In this document: positions 1 to 11,400 of the stretch, one piece after another | How the letters are laid out: each line of letters opens with the position of its first letter | Position numbering within the stretch: position 1 is the stretch's first letter | From: Leuctra nigra | Taxonomy: Eukaryota > Arthropoda > Insecta > Plecoptera > Leuctridae | DNA: 64,000 nt | NCBI GenBank assembly: GCA_934045905.1 | Contig: OW203762.1 | Span: forward strand, 22,476,345-22,540,344 | Direction: 5' to 3' | Position numbers and translations under genes: made by a program | The notes under the pieces: generated by a model | Databases searched by the model: none | Told to the model about the DNA's origin: nothing | Seen by the model: only the letters and a program-made list of their open reading frames with translations

Positions 1-3000
1 TCCTTGTGAGGCATTGTTCGCAAAGAAAACTCCCCTAAGTAAATCAATGTTATGATAGAAGGAAAGAGGAAAATGATATGGTAACGTAGAGGGAGGGTTT
101 GTGGGAGAATTTTCAAGAAAAGATAATAAGGAAAAAGCGAGGGAAATGAGAGCTTTACCTATTTGGAAACTTTTCCATACGCCCGTGAGTGAGCGAGTTA
201 AACATGAGTCTCATTTTAACGAGTGGTCGTTATGCTTCACTTTATATAAAAATAATTGGTGTTTTTGTAGCAACGTGGATGAGAGGAGAGACGCCAACTG
301 GAGTGAGCTTGTTTGCTTGTCGATATATCGAATCTCTTGTATAATATGCAAAGCACTCTCTTACAAGCAATGCAATCTTGCAGGTGACACGTCTGTCAGT
401 CCAGATTCCACATTCACACTCGCGTGACAACCATCACAATGACAAGCGTATGTTTGCTCGCCGACTTGTGTGCACCTCGACATATATATAACTATCGACG
501 CTTATACAAACGCTCGGCGTCGGAGTCGTCATGCCCCTCGACGAGTGAAATGCGTTTCACCACCCGTGGCTTTTGTGTTCACTCAAGTCACCAGGCATAG
601 TCAATTTACATTAGCAAGAGCTGGGAGAGTGAGAGAGCAAACATCCAATCAGTAAATGTCAACATTGCTACCCTACTTCACATGGCTTGGTTAGACATTT
701 TACTTCTTGTTTGTTGCAACGTCATCTCTATTTTAGGCGTCTTTTTTGAGAAAGTTTTTTGTCACTTTTTTTAAATCAATCGCCGCTATCTCACAAATCC
801 ACTTATAGAGGCTCCTGTGTCTACACCTCGTCAGGGGGTGTCAGCTAACACTATTTATATTTAAATTGCCTACTGATTGAACTCCATCGATACCCTCTGT
901 CGGCGTCAGGGGGAATTACGCGAGCAATTTCAGATGGCAGCTCGGAGAAGAGGAGAGAAGATGTAGCTTTCAATTATTTCGTTCAATTCCACGAGTTATT
1001 AACGTTAGTTATTTTGATTGGTCGATCTATTGTGAGAGAGGTGAGAAGATGAATGGCCTCTCCATTTGCCTTGTATTGAGCCTGCTCTCGGAAGAGGAAA
1101 ATATGATGAGAAAACTGATAGAAAGTTGAGATCCATTAGAGGAAAACATGATTTTGTATTCAGACTTCAGATAGGAAAAACAAGCAAGATATTCGATCTT
1201 TCAGCAATGTATTGATTTCCAATTGAAAGAACATTATGCAGATAACTCTTGTTTGCGAGATTTTATGGCTTGGATTAAACGAAGTCGGTTCAAACGGATG
1301 TTTCCTCGTTTGAAAGACTTTTTAAAAATCTTATTTTAAAGGAGAATAATGACGTGAGATCTTGACGTGATTTTTCTCCATCTGAAAGTTCAACCGCAGC
1401 ATCTGACATAGTTCTGAACAAGCCAATAAATCTACGGATCTCAAGTCAACCCCCAACAATGCCAATACCGCCTCTCCTCATCCACAGCCTTCTTGCTTGC
1501 GTGGAACTTATCTAAATAAACTCGAGAATACGACGAGGCGGGATTTAATGGTCCTTCTGCACAAATCTTCAGCACTAAGTTGTTGAACTTAAATCCTTTT
1601 TATACACAATATAAACACACCGCGCCCGAGCGCACGGTGGCTGGCTTATTAGAAAGACAGCTCGCAGATTTGCCTCGAGAGCGAAAGATACAAACTCTGG
1701 CGGATTTTTCTGATAGCTTCGTCTAGTTGTATAACTTACTTCATTATAAAAAAAAATACTTTTCCACTATTTTTCCCGACTATAAAGTTTTATTCATGTC
1801 ATGTCAGTGTATTTCTTCTATGGGTTTCAGCTAATAAAAGTGCATACCATATGCTACCAAATTGTGATTCGAAGCATACAAAATGCAAACAATGATCATT
1901 ATTAACACAGAACGAGCATAAGCCCGATGTTCACGTCAATCAAATGTCAACACATTTTTTAATCTCTTTGTATGTCTGTTGATTGCTCAACATAACAGAT
2001 TAAACAAGAACAAAAGTAACGCCAGAAAACAATCACTGCAGTCTAATTCTGAATCTGCATTTTACATTCCCTTATCTCCGGTGTCGAGTTGATTTTGCGA
2101 GAACACTAAATGGAGATAGCGGTGCGAACAGAGGCGCCGCGTGCTATAGGCGCCCTGCTATAGGCGCTGGAGTGGGACGCAATATGCGGTAGCGTGGCGG
2201 AGTATGGAAATGGTAGTATTAAATGTACAATAAAGTGTGACATATGGAGAAGAGCCTCGCGCTTTAGGAATTGTAATATAACCACTAATAAAATGGGGAA
2301 TAAAGCAGAATATGGAATGCGCGAGTGGTTATATATAAGGTTTAGACGCTTCTGACAGTTAAAAACGGGTAGTAAATTACCAATAGTAAAATAATCTTCA
2401 ATATAATGTTGTGTGGCTTAAGTTTGAATGAAGATTTATGCGTGTTGTTTCGCTCAACTTATGTTTCGCATCTCGCCGGCGAATATTTCATCACTCGCTT
2501 CCAGATCCGGCCCGGACCGGAGCCCGGACCGGAGAGCGGCCCAACTTCGACAAACATCTCAAGAGAGGATTGTTTAAATTAATTAAATAATAGATTTCTC
2601 TAGAAAGTTTTCTCGTCGAAACTTTTTCCAACATTAGCCAAGAAAAGAGTGCTGGCGAGATCATGTGTTAGTCAGTTAGCGTGCTCCTAATTGGGACACA
2701 ACCCCTCGCCCACCCCCGCGCCCAGTGACGTCACCCACCGTCCTGCACGTTTCGCCACAAACTGCACGAACCGGTTGCCAACTTCATTTAGTTTGTCATT
2801 TTCTTATTAGGCGGTGGTAAAAACTTACGTATGCTCTATCTGCAATGCGCATTAAGTTGACGAGAGGTCAAGACGCCACCCCTGGCGCTAAGTGGTGATA
2901 TCTCTCATTGTCACCGGGCGTCGGGGAATCAATCACGTCGCGGCGCCTGTATCGGGCGACGCCGCACCCCGGGACCAATATCACAACTCCCGTCGGACTC

Positions 3001-3470
3001 TAGACGACGTCGACGTGCTACTCTTCCGCGTCACAGGTCGCGACAAAACGAGAAACTTTTTTCATCATAAACAATTTCCGTTTAGGAACGGTTGGGACTT
3101 GGAATACATTTTACGATTGTTATGGGCTGACTTATATTTGTGGGTTTTAAAATGAGCCTCTCGTTCACATTCAATAGCAACTTGTTAGAAGGCGAAGGGT
3201 GTTACATTTTCTTCCCCTAAAGTTGAACGAATCTCTTGTCATTCGAGACCAAGTTTTCAACCCCGAAATCCCTGAATATCTGAATCTCAGATGTGACAGA
3301 ACGTGTGAGGTGAAACTAGCAAATGTGTGAAAAGCCTAGTATGCCCATAAAGTGTCACCCCTTCGACTTTAAAACCTCCCTCACCTCGCCCCCTGTCCCC
3401 CCCCCCACACTTTGGACGCAACCCGTGACATCCTGAATGAGCTAATATCCTCCAGTATCCAATTTCACAT
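1..3470. other. Non-coding AT-rich stretch
   Basis: No frame here shows convincing coding character. The open frames near 101-427, 470-655 and 2892-3155 have no supporting splice sites or recognisable motifs. The interval has short low-complexity patches and a small GC-rich block with a doubled CCCGGACCGGAG near 2510-2536. It may be intron or intergenic sequence of a gene lying to the left. Confidence 0.5.
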
Positions 3471-3586
3471 TCAGCGTCGTACACCGACGCCTGAGACAGA
3501 CCGACCGACGCGTCGGACCACTCCGACGCCGACGGGAGAAGCGTCGCCTCTTTGAGCGCACGACGCTGCCATCCTTCACACACCAG

Positions 3587-3737
3587 ATTCACATATTACC
3601 AACTGTACGAGCAGCAAACGTTCAGCTACCTAGGCCAGACCCGCTGGCTCGGCTCGCTCGTGCAGAAAGAACAAGATTGTGCCACGGTGCGGCTCGTTGT
3701 GCATTTGCCGCACGTCACATTCACCGCCACGTACTGA
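3587..3737 (+). CDS. Possible 3'-terminal exon, product unknown
   Basis: A GC3-rich open frame runs to a TGA at 3735-3737. Its residues are ordinary protein-like and include YYQLYEQQTFSYLGQTRW. A pyrimidine-rich acceptor (ATCCTTCACACACCAG) ends at 3586 just before it, and an AATAAA poly(A) signal lies at 3744-3749, only 7 nt after the stop. The same frame is open back to 3495. I did not find a preceding exon, and the surrounding GC-rich islands could be old transposon sequence, so the call is tentative. I do not recognise the peptide. Confidence 0.3.
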
Positions 3738-4148
3738 ATACTAAATAAAAATACGACAACCCTTTTATATGAGTCTCATGTGAAATGCATAATGAAGATG
3801 GTTTTTAGATGACATTGCAATTTCTGTCTGAACCATCTCGGCGGCACGGTCTATGCGTCGTTCTCGACACATCTCGTGTCATGACATCTGTTGATCACAA
3901 CGACGCCGTGATCTACAGCGCCGCGACGCCTTTGTCATATTAATTCCTGCTCATAACAATATCAAGAAGAATATAGATATAGTTTGAGTGCTGGAGCATT
4001 CTGTTCTCGTCAACAACGCATTAGCTCGCGGTTGCGAGGGCTCGTGTGTTTTCAAACACTTTATATTAAATCCACGTAACAAATTGAAGACTAGGAAGGA
4101 AGATGATGGGGACGTCTCGGGCTTAACGAGATTTGATTCGTCGGGGAT

Positions 4149-4337
4149 TCAATTACAAAGCATACTGCGACCTGGCGTCACGACGTTGCCGACGTCGACG
4201 ATGCCGGAGATTATGTTGACGACGAGGCAGGCTATAGATACGATCAAGATGTAAATGAACCGGAGTGTGCATAACGCCTTGAAAGCTCTCGACGGCCAAG
4301 TGACCGCGGCGTTGGTTTCGGGGGCGGTTTTGGGGCG
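4149..4337 (-). CDS. Possible terminal exon with a membrane segment
   Basis: On the minus strand a 62-codon frame follows a candidate acceptor (CTACACGGCCTAG, ending at 4338) and runs to a TGA at 4149-4151. It is strongly C/G at third positions and encodes a hydrophobic run (FIYILIVSIACLVVNIISGI) that would make one transmembrane helix. There is no Met in the frame, so it would have to be a downstream exon. No partner exon was found and the GC bias may belong to a GC-rich repeat island. Confidence 0.22.
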   Translation of the reverse strand, partial: RPKTAPETNAAVTWPSRAFKALCTLRFIYILIVSIACLVVNIISGIVDVGNVVTPGRSMLCN

Positions 4338-4339
4338 CT

Positions 4340-7300
4340 AGGCCGTGTAGAATTGGATCGCTGGTGTGTGTTAGTAATTAGCCCACACAATGGTGACGCT
4401 GTTTCTGCTAGTGTATTATTGATTGGCGGCGGAGCGCGGCATTCGACGGCGGCTTACAGAACATGGGGGATGTAAACGCGGGACGACTAAATGGGATTGG
4501 AAACAGCAGGGATGGTGGTGAAGGGTGGAGGGGAATGCGGGAGGGTAACGACCGTTTTTTAAAACTTATCTTCACACCATTCAACACTTCATTAGCATGA
4601 ACAAAAAATATGTACTTCTGGCTTTGATTTACTCGTGCCTTTATCAAAACTGTTCAATGAAATACGCGAGTTTGAATAAAACATTGGCGTGTTTGACGGC
4701 ATTGTTCTCGCCCGTGAAGCCAACTGCCAAGTGCGACTGTCCGAGGGTGGTTCTCGAACAGTTCTCACGTGCTCACGTTTATTCCGACGATTAATTTGAT
4801 CTCTCCCTGTTCCGTGGATTGCGCTCAACAAATTGTTAAAACAGCGGCGTGCGCTGTTGTCGGAGACTACAAATTGCTTCCTTCGTCAGATGAAGAAATA
4901 AACGTCTTCTTCGGAATACTCGAAACCAATAGTAATTAAGAAGAACTAATCTTCGACGGTCTGTTCACTGCACTATTTTTACCTCGTGACTCTCATGGAA
5001 GTCGCAGTTCGACACAAGTACTTCCATTAGTTCGCCTGGATTTGTTCTGTACTTTTATTTGTATCTTTTAAACGAATTTGCAAAGTAAACCCTGTCCAAT
5101 CTACGATTTTCTTGGATTACTTTAGAAAATAAAGAATGTCAACTCGGCTGTCTTTCAAGTCGAGTATCTCCCGTGGGATTTGGAAGCTGGAGAGAGAGAG
5201 ATTTAGGCCCTTTCGACGGGCGAGATTTAGAAACTTGTTCCCTCCTTTGCCCTCCATCTTTGCTCGTCTCCACCTACCGCCCTCGCGCGGTGATCGAACT
5301 ATTTTTTTTTACCGCTACTCGGCTAACAGAAAAGAAGTAAGTACCTACTTTATTTATCATCTTGTTCGCTCGGAGTTACAAGACATCTGCCAGCGAAATT
5401 ACTTCTGGACTCTCGTGGCTCCCAGCAGCTCCGAGGTTGACCTCCCGCGCCACAACTTATAATTTATGCCATTAGCATTTTTCTTGGAGATATATATTGG
5501 ATTTGGAAAGATGAAATCAGAGATCAGGCCCTCGTGTCAACTGAATGAATAAATAATTACGAGACTGCTTCAATCTCGCGGGATGCTAAGAGATAAAGTC
5601 GATGTCAGATTCGTTGGGCCTCACGGTTCGCAGGATTATTATTCCATTACTGTGAGACGGATCTGATCTCCTGTCATGGTTTTCTTGAATAAAAACACAA
5701 AAAAATGAATCTCCAGAGATATTAAACAAAAATCTCATTTCTTTTTCTGGTTGCCTACGGCCTATTGGAAGCTCAACTTTGGATACTCGGTTACAAGACG
5801 TCGCCTCGGCGTCGCATAGCGTCGCGGCGTCGCATTGTACCGTCGTGACAAGATGAGTTGAGTTGTCTATACGGAGAACCGCGTGTCGTATTGAATCTAT
5901 ATCTCGGACAAATTAAAACAAAATGGAAGTTCTGATGACGAGGGCGCAGGCAGTCACGTATAGAGCTGAGTTTGGAAAAGGAATAAAAATGAGTTTGAAA
6001 ATTCTTATGCATTATTCAAGTCTTATCTGAACTCGTATATCAAGCCATCTCATCCAGGTTAAACATTTTCATATCTCGTTGGATTCGTTTGTTCGAGGCG
6101 AGCCCAGCTCTTAGCGTGGAATATACTAAGCTCCCATCTTTCTTGCAATTTCTTTTCGATTTCGCGATGACAACATGCAGCCGGTGCCCGCAATCACATT
6201 TACATAGAGGCATCTATTGGATTTGCCCCCCCCCCCATCGCGCCTTTCTTAATTCCCGCCGCCCTCATCAGCGCAGTAATCCTCACATGCGGGAGGCCTA
6301 CTTGTCATCGCATTCACGCGGCTTGTCATTAGAGAATAGTTTAGTTTGAATTCCACCAACTTCTAGATGAGATGTAATTTAACTTTGTTCGTTGCTCCCA
6401 TTCATGTTTATTTCGTGATTACTATTTACCACAATTCTCCCTTACTGCACGTCCAATGTTAATTATATAATGTGTTTTTTTCGTCGTGCGTTTGGCATAT
6501 TGTCATAAACATTCCGTTTACGTTGGCTCCAACAAACGATTTGAGTGACGTTGTGTCGTGCTGAAACCCTTTGAACAAATTCTCGATGTGACAACCTGAA
6601 TGTGGAATTGTTAATAATCGCGCTGAAACATCAATGATATTATATATGTAAACTCAGCCAGGGCCAACTTTTATCGCGCTTTGTGTTGAGTTTGCACTGT
6701 TTAAAAGCCAACTTTGAAAAGATATATCAATAACATTGCTTTAAAATCTAAAGATAAACTGGCCAGATTATGACTTCTAAAATGAATACTTTGGTGAATT
6801 ATATAGAGACTTTTGTTGGTTTATGTAGCATATTGTCGAAGCATTGGCTCCGGAATGTTCAATTCATCTTAACAATTGTTTCCCAGCACGATCCCTGGAC
6901 AAAGAAAAACAATCTGACCAATAGAAAAATATCAAAAAACATTTTTATGACGTTATAAAATGAGAATCGCAATAAAAGTAATGTCCTGGACCACTTTTGT
7001 TGCAATCAGGCTTAAGTCGCGTTAAGAGCCGGTCCACCATGGCACGTTCGATGGGACGTAACTTCAATTCAATTACACGGCTGCCAGCAGTGCAGCATTC
7101 CGCTTTTATAGGTTGCATACTTGATCACACATTACACGTATTAAAGACTGGAACGATGTCCCGATCAGCTGTCCCACTTTACAATCGCGAGATTGCTAGT
7201 TGGTGGACCGTATGACGAGTTAAGCATGTATTACGTTATAGGAACTTCGACGCGCCAAAAGAACTTTGTTGACTTGAAAGTATGTTGAATGCTCCCGAGA

Positions 7301-7560
7301 TTCCCGAACGTCTTTTCTTACTTACAAAGGCTTATTACTCTCCTGTCGATATCAGGGCATAAACATCTCAAAGGAGCTTACATTCATATAGGTTACGTAT
7401 GATCTCCATCCCTCAGATCCGATACTCTGCCAGCATCTTACATAGTTCTTGTGGCCATCTCGCCATAACACAGCACCACACAAACATTTTGATTTCGATT
7501 TTTCATTCTTATTTTATATCCATCGTGAAAATCCACTACCTTAATGGCAAAGCCTAGGAG
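4340..7560. other. Non-coding stretch
   Basis: I see no supportable gene. The open frames at 4597-4794, 5136-5462 and 6089-6349 lack codon bias and splice context. A poly-C run lies near 6227-6238. A GC-rich patch near 5797-5850 repeats GCGTCGC-type words also seen near 3.9, 7.8, 17.6 and 43.2 kb, which suggests decayed copies of a GC-rich repeat family. Confidence 0.45.
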
Positions 7561-7566
7561 CAGCAG

Positions 7567-7575
7567 TATATATAA
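7567..7575 (+). promoter_or_regulatory. Candidate TATA box
   Basis: TATATATAA lies about 550 bp upstream of the start codon of the membrane-protein gene at 8128 and is followed by a GC-rich leader-like stretch. It is a plausible promoter element for that gene, but an AT-rich genome makes chance matches common. Confidence 0.22.
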
Positions 7576-7716
7576 CGCCAACGGGCATGTTCGCGCAGGC
7601 TGATCGAAACTGCGATTGCGCACTCGTCGCGCGGGGGGGTTGGCGCGGTGGAGGGGGTTGCCTCCACTGGGTTCTCTATGGAATATTACATTAGGTAGCT
7701 CTTTTCTTGGGCTCAG

Positions 7717-7934
7717 TCTACACCGCCACGGTACGCAATGCGGGCAAGCGTTTGATTCCAGGCGTCGGGACGGTCTCACACGTTCGCAGTAGCAGGTCGA
7801 CGGTCGGCGAGGGCGCATCAGCCAGAGTGATAGCGACGCTCCTCGCATTGCGTGCCGCGACGCCGACGCCGCCAGCCGTCTTATCAGTAGACACCATTAT
7901 CGATGACAGCGAGGCGTTAGCACTTGTTAATTAA
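7717..7934 (+). other. GC-rich island with coding-like frames on both strands
   Basis: On the plus strand an acceptor-like CTTTTCTTGGGCTCAG ends at 7716 and an open, GC3-rich frame runs to TAA at 7932-7934 (it ends DTIIDDSEALALVN). On the minus strand a complete 59-codon frame, ATG at 7897-7895 and stop at 7718, is equally GC3-rich. The two cannot both be trusted, and similar GC-rich patches elsewhere suggest a repeat. It could be a 5' exon region of the downstream gene, a short gene, or neither. Confidence 0.22.
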
Positions 7935-8127
7935 AACGCGCGTCTTAATTTAAAAATCGATTTTAATTACCGCTTTGAAGATAGTGAACTCTAATCGCAG
8001 CGCGTAATCGACGCAGATGTGTTTTTAAGAGGAAATTAACAGAGATATTCAACTCGGATCGATAGAGAAATAATTAACCGATCGACCTCGTGTCAAACTT
8101 GAAATTGACTCTGTCAGTCAGACGACG

Positions 8128-8469
8128 ATGAAGACGAAGAGTTCGGCGCACGTCGGCAGCCATCGCCCTCACCATCACAGCAACAACAACTACAACAACA
8201 ATAACAACATGTCGTCGACGGCCAGCATGAAGGAGGCTGAACGGCGACTCGGCGTCATCCTGAGGACGGCGAAGAAGATGTCGTGCACGTCGGAAGAGAT
8301 CACCGGACTGGAGGCCGTCAGAAAGCTGACCCAGGGGTATCGTGGACGGTGCAGAAGCTGGTTGAAACATATCCTACCGATCATGGGCGCCGTGGTTGCC
8401 ATGCTGGTCGTCTACCTTCTAGTATCTTCGCTGGATGAACAGAGTTTCGGATGCCTCCAAAACACTTCC
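8128..8469 (+). CDS. Single-pass membrane protein, exon 1 (114 codons)
   Basis: This is the first coding exon of a two-exon gene ending at 19802; the joined product is 169 residues. The N-terminus is low complexity (a His run near residues 15-17, an Asn-rich run at 19-27). A charged segment at 34-80 follows, then one transmembrane helix at about residues 82-101 (IMGAVVAMLVVYLLVSSL). Arg/Lys just before the helix predict an N-in, type II orientation, which would place the NTS glycosylation sequon at residues 112-114 outside. The exon ends in phase 0 at a good donor (TCC|GTGAGT). The start is the first Met in frame; Met28 or Met34 could also serve. I do not recognise the family. Confidence 0.75.
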
Positions 8470-11400
8470 GTGAGTATTTATTTACATTCTGTGTGCTTTG
8501 CATGAATATGTAAACAGAAGCCATTACTGTAGGCTTAACGTATTGGCTTTATATGTGGGACCATTAACTTGTCCTATCTTCCAGCTTCACAATGTAATGG
8601 TTTAGATAAGAAAAAAAACACATCCGTGAGGTATTTTATAGCTTTGTGCTATCTTCCCTGTGCAATTACTTTGGAGCATGTACTGAGTAATACTTTTAAA
8701 GTTGAGACATTAAAGAGCCAGGGTTTCAAGTGTGCATGTTCCTTGCAATGCAGTTAAACGCTCTCTCCATCTCTTCTCTTGCTCATCAAATAGAGTGAGA
8801 CAGCATTATCAGTTACATTTCGATCAGATTAATAATTCAGGTTAATTCTAATTGGTCTGCGTTGATGAGCTGTGCGAATGTAGCACTAATTGCTTGTGTC
8901 GCTCGAAGCGGTGTTTGGATCAAATGAGATGAATAATCTGTGTTGTTTTTGCATGTTATGAAACCGAATCATCCGGCATTAAGGTAAGTCCAACAAGATG
9001 AAACGGAGACGTCTTGATTGCCTTTAGCTCGTTCTAAGAGTTGAAAGAATTTGTTTGACTTTGATACTTTGATGGAACTGGGATAGAACTATTTGCCAAG
9101 TCTTTGGATTAGACGGTTCAAAGATCGTTTCTTCATGTATAAAGGTATTTCTAATTAGGTGAGTTTTCTGAGGGGAATATTGAACTGGAAAAGTACATTT
9201 CCATGAAATGAGATTCAATTTCCTTTGATCAATCTGTTTTGCTTTTCATTGTAGCTCACTTTGTAAATACGTCGAGCCGTTAATCCGAATCATCAGGATC
9301 ATCTAGATGAGCGGATAAACTCCATGAAAGAGACATGTTCAATGAATAGTGCATCGTTCCAAGGAGATAGCCTGACGGCATGGAGGAGGATTTCATGTAC
9401 CAGTAGAAAGTGCTATCGTTTGTACGTCCATCAAAGAACATCTAGAAAGGCTTTAAAAGTATCCATCAAAATTCCTTTAAAATGTGTTCTTTCATATATA
9501 AGAAAAGCTGTGCTATATAGTAGCACACGTGACCAGCCGACGGGCGTGGATCAAAGCCCTTACAAATACGAGCTCGAAGCACTTTCCTTGACACAACACC
9601 TAGCTGCTGCTGCTCCAGATCGTAAAAGCAAGTCTTTGGTTTAGCTGGCGCAGCATGTCCCCCTTCATTTCAAAACAAACTTTATTCATATTCCGTCACC
9701 ACTACTAACGTGACATGTATAGAACGAGAGAAGGGTACGAATAAACATGTCAAATACACAATCTCGTTTTAGTATTTCATTAAGGTAAGCAAACAGTATC
9801 GATTTTGTGGATTAGGTTTGCAATCAACGATAAACAATTGCATTAAAACTTGCTCTCTATGCTCAAAAGTCGAGTATATAAAATCGTGAATAAAAAAAGG
9901 TCACTTTAGGAACTCGATTAAGTGCATTTTATAAAATGAATGAGCAAGTTTGTTCAAATATATAGCATATGTTGGTTAAGAATATTGATGTGCTGCTCCT
10001 GAGCTATTTCTCATCCCCCTGCTTAAAATAGAGATTTATCATGCTGGATTCATAGTAACAATGCACCACGTATGCCGGGAAGAGTTTCATGTTTTATTCG
10101 TAGCTTTGTAAAGTCATTTTAAAACCCGGCTCCTCCACGGGTGTTCTCTAATATATGCAAAGCAAGATGTGAACAAGACCTCTCTGCGACTCAGGGAAAT
10201 GCTTTTCACAACCAAATTACTTTTTCCTGGTAATGGAAATGTGAAGTCGGCAAGAAATGCCTCGATGTCTACATATAGTGGAAAAAGAGAATAAAATATT
10301 ACGTCGATCAACGGCTTAATCAAAGCGTACGTTTTTCAATCTCTCCACAACACATTTATCATGCCTAGATGACACCTTATCCCTCAACCATCGAGCAGAG
10401 AATAACTTACAACTGTTAGTCAAAATGGAGAAGCTCTTCTCTTTTCCTAGAATATCTTTCACTTAAACCCACTCAGGATATGTCCCATTTAACTGTTGAG
10501 ATGGCTGTTCATAGCGATGAAATGTATTCCACAATTCAAAATATCAAAGCCTTGCTCGTTGAAATCTATTTCATGGGATGTCAAAAGTCGAATTTTATAT
10601 TCCGAGTCGTCAAAGTAAAATGTCTGACGATTTATCCTTTGAACATTTACTTTCTATGACAGCTTCCTGCCCCGCTAGCTTGGATCCTCACACATTGGGA
10701 CATGATTCTCGGTAACGATGCAATTAGGGAGGCCCCTTTTCGTCGAACATACATGATCAGAAATGCAATGACTCGGTCGTTCTCTCCCTTTAAACAACTT
10801 CGCCACGTGAGTTTGCATAAAATAATACTAAAACACCCCCTACGTAATCATTCTGGATTTGAAACTTGGCCCAGTTTTCCCTGCAGATCTCTCTGGTGTG
10901 TGTGCATCGATAGGGCGGATGGGTAACTGCACAAGGGAGACATAAAACCTGTCAACTGTACAACATATCTCGTATCGGGAATATAAATGTTTACCACGAG
11001 GACATGATAAAGTCTCGCTACATGTTCACGGGCAATGCAAGTCAGCTTCAGTTACTCTTTCAATGAGCTTGCCGGGCCGAGGGTGCCGAACGATAAATTA
11101 CTTAATATGGAGATTGGGAATCGTAGCGTCTATACGGAGCTCTCGGCAGGGTATTTCCTACTTGATATACGATGCCAATTTAACTAATTATGATATCGAT
11201 TTGAAGCAGACTTACCATCTTTGCAAAATTGTTCCGGGTAATTGTGCCAATTTCGAGGCGCTGGATTTTATTTTAGCAGTCACGAAGACAGGAAGAAAAT
11301 TCGTCTTTTTAAGTACTGCGGTTCAACAGGGTTGTTTATGTTATTACATTCTAGTAATGATCATGTTCAAGATACTTGCTTTGTTTTATGTTCAGAATAA

